From Hyposmocoma kahamanoa (lineage: Eukaryota; Arthropoda; Insecta; Lepidoptera; Cosmopterigidae), in contig NW_020653409.1 of NCBI RefSeq assembly GCF_003589595.1, positions 2,572,984 to 2,636,983 on the forward strand: a stretch of 64,000 bases of DNA. The letters run 5' to 3'. Shown piece by piece: positions 48,101 to 60,100 of this stretch. The position numbers and the translations under genes were made by a program. Position 1 is the first letter of the stretch. Every line of letters begins with the position of its first letter. Below the pieces are notes generated by a model that saw only the letters and a program-made list of their open reading frames with translations, was not told the origin of the DNA and searched no databases.

Positions 48101-51100
48101 CGTTACCAACATTTTATTTGCGGATGACTTGTCGGTGGTTTTTCCATGTACAATGGAATCAGATTTGAATCAAAGTATTAATGTCATTTTTAATTATGTA
48201 AATAGCTGGCTTAGCGATCACAATCTGGTTATAAATTACACAAAAATAATACAATTTAGACCACATCAGAAGACTCCATTAAATATAAATTTTAAATTAA
48301 TAATACTCCAGTTGAAACAGTGAACACCTTCAATTTGCTCGGAATAACCATTGACACAAATATAAATTCTTTTTTTTGTTGGAAAGAAAATATTTATAGT
48401 CAAATGTATAGTCATTCAACCTCTAGTTAGAGGTTGAATGACTTTGAGGTCGGTTGTTTAGTACTCTGTACTGTTTTTTGATAATTTTGTGGATTGGATC
48501 GTTTTTGCTTAACTACGTCCAGTTGAGGTAATATCGACGGGTTACTACGTAGGTAGTCCCTGATTGGTTGGTTTGGGTTTAAAGTTTTTACTAAAAAACG
48601 GAAATTTTGACAACTCCCAAGTGACGTGTAATCAATGAACAATCGTTGAAGTGCACTCAAGTGATATTTATTCATAAAGACAGCTGACTTAAGTAAGATC
48701 TTAATATACACTTAAAGACTTTGCACATGTGCTTTTTTTGATATGGACCATAATGTACTGTTCGACGTGTTCTGAAACCTATACACGGGCCTACATCAAG
48801 ATTTTCTGGATACGTATCGGCTGCCCCATAACTTTAATTTAGACAAAATTTTACAGGAGATCCCAAAAACACAAATCAAGGTCGCCCTTTAAACTTTAAT
48901 ATAAAAAGTAATAGGTAGGATACTAATCAAGGAATATAGGATAGATACATAGAAAATTCTTTATTGTTAGCACCACATACATGCAAAGATTACGGGACAA
49001 AAATGAAACACATTAGCAGGGTTACAATTGGCGGTCTTTTCGCTTACAGCGATTTCTTCCAGACAACCTTAGTATGGAGAGAGACTAAACATGAATAAAA
49101 GCGGCCGGGAATACTGATGTCACAAAAATGATTATAACTTATATTACATATTTTGCACCCTTACTAACTTGAAATATTTATGTACATAGGTAAAGTTACA
49201 GTAGCAGTCAAATTCAATACACAATATAAGCGTTTGCTAGGTATTTGGTTTAGTTATTGCATTAGAAAATTTGTTTTTGTTTGACTGTACTCCGTTCAAC
49301 CATTTATTTAACTTTTGACACATACTTGCCTCCGAAGTTTCGTAATTATTGACATACAACTTTAGGCAAAAAATGCAATACTTCCTGGACTCTTTTATTT
49401 TTTTAATTTTAGTGCAGCAACGTGATCTTTAGCTTCTATATTTATTGAGCCAACAGATTATTATATAACGAAGATTATTCAAGTTCATAAATTTTGGTAC
49501 CTGTCTAATAAATTATAATGAAGTGAAATAAATTGTAAATTATTACAATGTTTGTTATAATGAATCGTCGGTTTATTCTCCATATGAACGAAAATCATCA
49601 CTTGAATTCTCATTAACATTAATTATAAATTCTTTGGAACCCGCTCATATTAACGATTAAACTTCTTCATAAATTAAATCGATTGTTATAAAAAATCGAA
49701 TCGGAAACGCATTAGGACATCACTAATTTTAGAATTCGAGCTGTCAAAAGTTAATAAATGGTTGGACAGAGTATGATTAAATTAATAAAACAACTAAGAT
49801 TTTCAGTATCAGTAAAGTTCCACTATCCATAATTGCCAATACAAATACCTAGTAAGGCACTTTAACTACTCTAAAACAGCAAGTGTCAAATCATCGAGTA
49901 TATAACCAGAAATAGAGACGAAATGTCATTTAATTTGTTTGAAAACTATTCTGCAAAATCATTACGATGACAGCTGCGCTCCAATCGGCCAGCCCAAATT
50001 CGAAACTATTGACGGGTGTCGTCAATTGTTTCACTTCAAATCGACCAGTTCACCGATCGAGCTTTGTTATAATGGACGATAATTGAAAAATTACATATTT
50101 AATTACCGATGAAATGTGACTCCGTTTGTTTTGTAATTAGATGTTTTGTTGTTTTTCCCACACCACCGAATGGAGCAGCCCCCCATAGTTAGAGATCTTT
50201 ATTACAATAAATACAGAATATTTTTAACCGACTTCAAAAATAGGAGGATGTTCTCAATTCGACTGTATGTTTTTTTTGTATGTATGTTACGCGATTTGTG
50301 AACCGATTTTGATGATTCTTTTTTTGTTGGAAAGAGGGTACTTAAGAAGTGGTCTAATTTAAATTTGAAGAAAATATTCGACCTCTAAGGGTGATAAACT
50401 GGGTCATGAGTGACTTTTGAGTTTTTTTGGTACTCTGTACTGGGGGGCTACTCTCGATTTCCGTCCGACATCCGTCCGAAACAACTACTGTCAAATAAGT
50501 AATATTCGACAAAATTAAAAGACAAGTATCCAGTATGAAGCTTCATTCGCATCACACGTCTTTTCATTTCGTCAAGTATTGCTTATTTGGCAGTAATTGT
50601 TTCGGACGGATGTCGGACGGAGATCGAGAGTAGACCCCTGAGGTTAGGTTGTTGGAATTTACGGATACGTACACACAGGTCAGTTATTGGCGCTGTACTA
50701 TTTCAGCTTTCTAATTTGTGTTTTCAATGCAAACGAGAGTTTATATTTAAAAGTGAATTGTATCACACAAGGCCCATATGCCTGATGAGTTGCCATCAGG
50801 GATGGATGGCCCTTATTTCGTCTCTATTTCTGGTTACATACTCGATGTGTTAAATACTTGCTATGTTTTGAATTGATTAAAGTGACTTAAATATTTATGG
50901 TTGATCACGAACCAGACTAGGTGTGACTTACTGGGTTTCTAAAGTTTCTTAACCTCTGGTAAATTGAGTTTAAATTTTAGATTGTACAATTTTGAAGCGG
51001 CTGTCACCCCCATTATCATTTTTACTATGGCTGTAGTATTCCGTTAAAAAACTGGAGCAGCCGACATTCTGTCCACGTCCTGTCTTTCCTTAGTCGTTTT

Positions 51101-54100
51101 ACAAACTTGTGATGCATATAGTGTATGTGAAAACTACGTTTTTTTAGTAAATAATCAATTAAGCGATTCGTTTGTCAGACGACGTTATGATAATTGCACG
51201 ACGTGATTTTAGTACTATGCATGATTGATACACATGGCAACGGTTAAATTCCGAACACGTGGAGATATGATGCTTAGGAAATTCGTTACATGAGACTGAA
51301 ATACCATAACTGTTTTTTTCTTTTTTATTTGAAAAACTGACCTCAAAAGTTTGCCGCATTACATCTAATTTTTAACTGCCTCTGGCCGAACGGTTACCAT
51401 GCCGTACTGCCACGCAGAGGTCCCAGGTTCGATTCCCGGGCCGGGAGAAATATTTGTATAGCCTACATTTATTTCTCTCGTGAGTTTGGGTGTAATTTGT
51501 GGTTGTCCATGTGTGTGTCCGTGGCACCCGCGACACAGGTTTTCCCTAGTGCGGGGCTATGTTGAGTGTGTGCGTTATTATTATTTGCAAAGTTTTATTG
51601 AAATCGGTGGAAAGTGGATCAAATGCAATGAATCGGATAATGCTCTAATTTGCCACACTTGGGGGTGGAATATTTTCTTCAAATTTAAAAGGGGTCATTG
51701 CTAATGTAACCCCTTTCCAACAATTACATCTTATTAATAAATGCTATTACAATTTAAATGAATATTTTGATGACAAATATAAATAATAATATTATAATAA
51801 ATTTGAATAATAAATAAATAAATGTTAATTATATACTATAAAGTTATGCTACTGTAATCTAATTAAATTCAAACTTTCAAGTGACATAATTCTACTCATA
51901 ATATGACGTATTTTTTTATATTATTATTTCATAAAGAACAATTTTAATTAATAATTGAAACCTCGGCCTACCTCTACTGTTATTGTTATCCCTAATAAAG
52001 GGCTCATATGTGTAGCATTATTTTAAATTTAAGACATATGTACCATGTATACCATATGAATGCAATAAATATATTGAGTATTGAGTATTGAATAAAAGAA
52101 TCATCGAAATCGGTTCAAAAATGACGGAGTAATGGCGTAACAGACACAAACAAAAAATGCTGTCGTGTTTTGTGTCGGTAATTTTTTATTTGTATCTGTT
52201 AAGATTATTAGCGCCCAGTTACATGAGGTGAAAGCTTTCGCGGGGTGATCGCGATGAAATTCCAACTAACTAAAGCTCGACTAACGGCCGTTTCCAATAA
52301 CCTATCTTCAGTTAGCGATAGATTGGTATCCAAGATAAGCAGTATGTTTCTATCTATCTTTCAATTACGTCTCACGAACTTAGGTAACGTTAGTGACAAA
52401 TGGTCAAATATCTGTTTTAAATAGCACAACGTACAGCAAAAAAATCTCTTTTAAATGTTTATAAAAGAGAATTTTTTTAAATTTGTTAAAATTAGTTACG
52501 TGTTTGACTTATCGAAACTAGCCCTAACGGTACATCGTTGAAATACCATCAAATAATATCAATATTCTAAAACTGGGTTATGGTTTCTTGTGATATCTCA
52601 AATAAATATTTTGTCACTTAGCCGCGGTCTTAGTCAGCGGACGGCAGTATATTTCTCCCTCTTTTTCCCTTGCTCATTATTGCCAGCTTACGACCTTTAT
52701 TCTCACTACCTTGAGTCGGCTGGAAGAGATCTCTTTTAGGGATAAGTCCGCCTAATTTTTCTGTTGTATTTTTTTGGTGCAATAAAGAATACATAGAAAT
52801 TGCAACAACTAAGTATGAACTGATATATTTTGAACAAAAAGTACAGTTAGTAAGAAACAAAGAATGAAATACTCGTTGAAACGTCGAGTTAAAATTCAAC
52901 ACGTTCTTGTTGTTGTCAAGGACGTATTGCTCCTGTTACGTGCCGCGACAACAGATATTTGATGCTCGGAACAAGAAAACATCTGAATGTCGTCGACGTT
53001 AGTCCATTGAAAGTATTCGATTAAAACAGTATCTTCCTTGTGGAATAGATCCATAATAGATCTCAGGTGAGAACGATAGCATCATGTTGGGCGCCATTTC
53101 TACTTTCGCATACTATCAGGGTTCGAAATAATAATTGTCATTGAGAAGTTTTTTTCGTGTTTATTTACTTTAATAATAATAATAATAATAACGCACACAC
53201 TCAACATAGCCCCGCACTAGGGAAACCCTGTGTCGCGGGTGCCATGGACACACACATAGACAACCTCAAATTACACCCAAACTCACGAGAAAAATAAATG
53301 TAGGCCATACAAATATTTCTCTCGGCCCGGGAATCGAACCTGGGACCTTTGCGTCGCAGTCCGGCATGGTAACCGTTCGGCCACAGAGGCAGTTAAAGTT
53401 TAGTGATAGTTTGTCATTTTTAATAAAAAATTTAAAGAGAACACTATGAATCAGCATGGATAATCAGAAATATACGTATTGATAATTTTGAAATTCAATT
53501 TCAATTTACATTACAATTTTATTAGCTTATTTTACACTACAATTTTTGCTTAAAATTCCTCTGAAGCTGTAGTAACATAATATTCATGCATCCAGGAACC
53601 TTAATTATTCGAGCCCACTCACTGTTTAATGCGATGTTAAATACGATGCGACATGCGTAGCGCGTAAGCGACTTCTTCAATTAAAATTATTATCAACTGT
53701 TACCCCCAATTTGACGCTTCTGTGAGCAATAACTTGAAACGTCAATCTGTTACTGGTAAACAATAATAATATATTTTTCACCTCACTAGCTCGGAGAGGC
53801 TTTCTTTCTCATTATAAATCTGCGTGCGTTTTTTTAGCTAGCGTGGAAAAGGTTGACTAAAACTGAACTTCGACACCCGCGGCTCCGACAACATGTTACA
53901 TCGACATGATTTTACTCAACATTACGTTATTACAAAAAAAAAAAACAAAATCATATAATCAAAAAATTCTTTTATTAGTTATATAAACTGTAACAAAAAA
54001 CTTACTTTACTTTACTACACTATTTCATGTATATACAAAAACCTAATTACAGTAAACAGAAAAACATAAATTATTATTTTCGGGACGGAAGAAAATTTGA

Positions 54101-57100
54101 AACTGCTTTTCGAAGCACAATTTTGGACAATGGATTGGACTTTTAAAATAGTATATTTTATTTAATTTTAATATTTTTTTTTTGTTTCACTTTATACAGA
54201 GTGTTTTTTTTAATGGGACAATTGGGGAAATCCGAAACCGTACAAGAAAACTGTCTTAGGAACCATAAAGTTCTTTTTATGAAATCCATTTCGGCATTTT
54301 TTTAAGTCAAGCGTGGTTTGTCCATAATAATTAATAAAATTGATCAAAATTTTGTTTAGTGCTGATCGACTCAGTACTAAACCGTAGTCTTAGAACGTAA
54401 CATTTTCGGAATGAAAATGGGCCACACACAAGTACTTTGTTTCCTGGTAATGTTCGTCCACATCATAACAACTCTTAGAGAATATATTTTTTTATGTTTT
54501 TATGAATTTATTAATGTTTAGTTCTGTTTTTAAATATTCTGGTATTATTTTATAGATTTTATTGACATAGGACGAGGTCCGGAACTTAATATCGGCTTAA
54601 ATTTTTTTCCGATTACGCATATGTTTCTTTAACGTATAAATTTGATTAACCACGACGTTGACTACATACCATTTTAAGTACATAAGGAGGGAATTAAATA
54701 ATGATAGCAAACATTATTTTAACCTTAGGGATGCAAGAAAAAATACATCGAGCAAATTCCGCACTACAATTGCGTTGTTGGTCTACATTGTTAGTTTTAA
54801 ATTTCCTCGCAGACTTCTATATAGGCCAACGAGGTCCGCTCTTGTTCTACATTGTTTGTAATGTAATATCTTTTGAAACAGTGGAAACTGACGACTTGTT
54901 TGCTTGTACATGTCGAACGGGAATTTCAAAGTTGAGATATTTTTTAACCAGATGTTATGAAATTTTAACGGACACGGGATTTAATTCAGAACTCGAGAAA
55001 ATATTACAAAAATAGGATAGGTTCACTGTGTCTATACAATATACAAACAAAATAATTTAATTTTGTATAAATAATTATAATAAACTAGTGGAATAATTTC
55101 ACAAAAAAGAAATTAATATCGTGGTAGTAAAACATCATATTATTCAATAAAATAATAATTGTAATACGTTGTTTTATATTAATTTCATATTGCCAGCCCC
55201 GGAGAACAAAAAGATAACCGCCATTATCACAGTTTTAGTGTTATATATATTTAAGATCTTCAGGTAACCAATACATGTTTTCAATTTTTTTCGTGATTTT
55301 TAAGCAGTTACTTGCGGAATAACAGAATATAATAAAAATTAAATATAACAAATATTATTCAAATTATCTACCCATGCCCAAGTGCACAAGAATAAGGTTA
55401 TATGATAATATTAAACTAAATGAGTTACGTTTCTTAATATGACAAATGACAATAGAATTATGTGTACAAAATATAATTTAGACGTTTAGAGTAATTAGCA
55501 CGCTCCAGTATTGGCTCGTTGTCGCTTGCTTTACCATGCGGCAATTTAGCCGAATACAAAAAAATGTTTTAGGTTTTTTTTATATTTTTCTTTCCAGTAT
55601 TAAAAAAATATAAGAATTGACAGTCAGTGTTAATGACTTTGTTTTCATTTTATTGTCGATTATATATGTTTTCGTAACTGGTTGGGCTTTTGTTCGCAAT
55701 ATTACAATTTTATAAAACATAAACCAACAATAGTCAATAAAATAACAATTCGCCGTAAACAATGTATATAAAGAAAAGTTAACTTTATTTCATTGGCTCA
55801 GCAAAAATCTTTTATTCAAAAAATGAATTAATTTTGTATTTATTTATTCAATAAATACAAAGCTATTCGTCGCTTCTAATAACACCCTCTGTACATATTT
55901 TAAAATAATTGCTTTATATTGTTCTATAAAACAAATAAGACATGCAGGGATTCCATAAAATTATTAAATGAACAAACATTGTTGTATTTAAAATTTGTGT
56001 CATCAGCAAACGTGCCTGTGTCAACACCATGTATTATACGTTATCGTACTTAGCCAATATTTTTGCCACGCTGGTATTATGTAATTCTAGGAATTGTACA
56101 TCAATGTTATGTTTTTTAAAGTATTTTAAAGCAAAGTCGATAAAACTGGTGTTGCTGTAATTATATAGTGCCTATTTATTATGCTACATGCCTATGTACA
56201 TTATTGTAAACATTGTTTATGTAATTTTTTCTTGTTTAACAATTGCTATGGCTATAAATTGTACTTATTATATTAGAAAGCTTATATCCATAATTGTACA
56301 TTTTGTTACGTAATGTTTTTTGTGTTTTACGCATTGGTATAGCTATAAAGAGGAATTGTCATCGTCAGCACCGTGGCGGGAGGAATCAATTGCATTAATA
56401 ATGGAATGATTCTTAAGGTGATTTTCTACCGGCGAGGCGAGACAGGACGAGGAGAGACGAGAATTGAAATCTCGCCGGCCTATTTCCGCCAAAAATTGCC
56501 ATTAATAGCTCGCGCGAACATCACAATCTCGCGCTGTGATTGTGGATAGTGAAGATCCAGTGCTGTTCAGTTCATCCAGCGATAAATACGCGGTTAAAGT
56601 AACATGTCCTGTAAATTATTATTATTAAAATGTTAACGGAAGACGAATCAGATGAAACCATTTTTTTTTTATCTAAAATCGTAAGTATCCCACAATCTTG
56701 CGGTTAATGTCAATAGCCATCGCGAGATTGCGCGAGCTCGCGCTAGACTGTGCGAGCACTCGCGAGAAAGTGTTTCCGTTGTAGAGTATAATACTCTATG
56801 TAGGCAGCAATACGATTCAATATTACATCAACAAATATTTTAATTCTTGCCTCATCCATCCTCGTCAATCCAGACCATTTCCACCGAATATGAGCTAGGA
56901 GAGAATTGATATTTTGTCATTCAAATTTCAATTCTTAGCTCGCCTCGTCTCGTCTCGCCTCACTGGTGGAAAACCACCTTTATTCACTTTCGCGTTGCAT
57001 TATACTTTTCAAAAAAAGAATAAACGCTATTAAACACTTTTCCTTCCTTAAATCACGTAGCCTATCGAGGCTGACTGGAGAACAACGAGTCACCAATCAG

Positions 57101-60100
57101 CTTTAAACACGGCCAATACAACCTGGCCGAAATGTCGGGCCATGTGCAACCTATTAAATATTATGTATACCGGAGCCAGTTATGACTTTAAACGTAATGT
57201 AACAGAATTCGATTTATTGTTTACGTAATGTGGTTTACGAAAAGATAAACATTCGTTAATATTTATACGTGTTGTTTTCTAATGTTTAGAGAAACGATTT
57301 ATTAAGCCATCTATGAACCATATTAACTAGTCTCGATCGTCGGCTTTTTGTGCGAGTTACTTGGAAAGTGAACAAGCGCGGCCGCGCCCTGTGAACTTGC
57401 CGAGTGATATTTAAAATCCGTTTCAACCTGATCCATCTTTTCGATTTAAAAAAAAATAATTACTGTGAAAAGTGATAGTCGAATTTATTGCAATCAGCTG
57501 ACGTTACGAACGAATCGTGAATAGGTCAAATTATGAAATAATTTCTGACTAAATCAGTAACAGGGGTATTTTTTCCTCAACGTCTACCTCACGGTTATAT
57601 TCTGACATATGTACACATATAATACCTGTTAAATTGTTTAATCGCGTATACATTATCATTATTGTATATTTTTTCATTAACGATTTGTTAATGTTGTGTA
57701 TTATGCTGCCGCTGTTAGTTGAAAGGCCGCATGTGACATTTAAAAAAATTATGTGTATTGCTGTGATCATTAAAAGAAGCCCGATCTGTCACTATATTTT
57801 CCTAGGTGGATAAGGTATGAAGGTACTACAAGAGAAAAGTGCATATTTTCTTGATTTCATTTCTTTAAACGTTATTTTCTCGATTTTGAGTTTTTGTCAC
57901 AAGCCCTTCCTCCTGTTTGTTTTTGGTTAAAGGAGAATGGGCAAAATACAAGGGCCTTGGACCTGGAAGCGGCCACTTCAAAAACATAGTTTTTATAATT
58001 CTTTATGTTACGACAAACAATACTTAGTATGGAGTCAGAGTCGTATTTTGTGTGTAAAAAAAGTTATGACCAATACAATTGTCCAAGTAATAAATGAACA
58101 CGTGTTACATTTTTGACAAATATTCCTTTGTCTACTGGATATTTCTATAAAATAAAACAATGCTTTGTGGAGTCATGCCGCCGGGACCTAAACTAGCCCC
58201 CCCCCTCCCTCCTACCCTCTTATGTGCACGTGCATCCAGGTGCATGCGTGTTTAATTAACTTAGTTTAGTTGTTTGTTGACTTGCTTCACTAACAACTGT
58301 TCTGTGCTGTCGATTCTTTGCTGATCCTCATAAGACCTTGATTACTGTTTACCGGACTACTGATTTTGCTTTGCGATTTGTATCGGTGTTATATTCTTGG
58401 ATAACAACTAGGCTTGATCTTGGACATTCTTGTTTAGTAAAGTGGTGTGTGCGTGACTGAAATGGAAACTTGCATTACATGTCACGTTTCAGTTCGAAAC
58501 AGAAGACGTTATTCTCTCTCACAAGAAGTTCTTGATGCTAATCCATTTTTAATGGATTATATTGGTGACCGCGTGGATCCTAATCCTATATTTGAAAATA
58601 GAAGAAACTACATCTGTCGCCCTTGCTGGCAAAGAGCTGAACGTGCTCAATCAAGAAACCAACCACAAGAATCGGCTCGTGATGAAATCTCGACAGATCA
58701 GGTCCCTGTTTCTATACCTAATTATTACCGTCTGCCAAACACTGCTTCACGTTGTTTGTTTCCGGGATGTGAATCAGAAACGCACTTGAGGATTCCACAT
58801 GGCATTAAAACTAAAGTTTTTTGTGATCACAATATATACATACCTGACGAGGCTAGAATATGCCCAGAACATATACGATCAAACCATTGGGAGATATTAA
58901 TTGGTTCGCCTATTTTATTAAATTCATTTACCATAGAACAAGTCACGGATGTATTTGAAATGGTTAAGAGATCTTTACAAAAGTCTGCACATTTTAATTT
59001 CGAAAATATCGAAAATATTGATGCTGATGAATTATTTTTCTGGACTGGAGTTACACCGGCGCAGTTTCAACAAATTATAGAAGAGACACCTTTATTGACT
59101 CAAAGGTGTAAACGACCTAAAGTTGCTCTGGGCATCTACCTTAGTAAGCTAAGAACGGGAGAGTCAAATACAAAACTGTCTGATCTTTTTAATATATCTC
59201 GACGCACCTTTGAGCGCTTATTAAAACAATCAAGAGAATGTTTAAGCAACGATTTTGTAACGCGTCACCTCGGAATTGACCATATTACGAGAGGAGAAAC
59301 CTTTTAATACCTAATGCTATTTTTGGGAATCCAGAATCTGAAGAAGATAGAAGATTAATCTTTATATTTGATGGCACGTACATTTATATACAAAAGAGTT
59401 CTAATTTTTCATTCCAACGTCTTACATACAGCTTACATAAGTTTCAAAACTTGCTAAAACCATTTATTATTACGTGTAGTGACGGATACATAATTGACGT
59501 AGTTGGACCTTTTGCGGCAACAACATCTGACTCAACTATTATGACACAATTAATGTCAGAAGACTCGGTATTTCATTGGTTTTTTAAAGCAGGGGATGTA
59601 TTTATCTTGGACAGGGGTTTTAGGGATTCATTACCAGTTATTGAATCTTGTGGTTACACAGCTCATATGCCAGCGTCAAAGCAAAACAATGAAACGCAGC
59701 TCTCAACTAGTCAAGCAAACAAGTCGCGGCTTGTTACAATTTGTCGATGGGTAATTGAAGCCATTAACGGGCGTTTTAAAAGAGATTTTAAATTGTTACG
59801 GCAGAAGTATTTTAATAGGGCCGTACCACACATGTTCCAAGATTTTAAAAATGCCGCAGCCATTCTTAATGCTTTTCGGGAACCTTTTACCGATGGACCT
59901 TACGCAAATGATATATTAAATGAAATTCATTTGAAAATTAATCTTTTGAGAGGACGTATTCAATCAAGACACACCAGAGCACGAGTATATTATGTATATA
60001 TAGTAGTAAATAGGGAAGGCGTTGGAAGAGCGCGCATAATACAACACTATTGTACGTGCCTTACTGGTAGACGGACCTTGGGTTGCTGTGCTCACGTCAT

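Larger units (their letters stand above)
49892..50847 (+). mobile_element. hAT-like MITE family H, copy 3, enlarged by insertions
   Basis: Ends CATCGAGTATATAACC and ...GGTTACATACTCGATG. Flanks TGTCAAAT / TGTTAAAT (8 bp, one mismatch). About 430 bp of foreign sequence sits after AATACAGAATATTTTT, compared with copies 1 and 2. Confidence 0.85.

Noticed and set aside
50587..50853. 88-codon frame MAVIVSDGC...
   Set aside because: Runs through the nested MITE I and MITE H ends; chance frame.
51373..51445. Possible tRNA gene with GGTTCGATTCC
   Set aside because: The same head plus a 150-bp body occurs inverted at 53165-53397, so it is a SINE.
54701..55015. 104-codon ATG frame as a gene
   Set aside because: No domain, splice or codon-composition support; kept only as a note in the intron entry.
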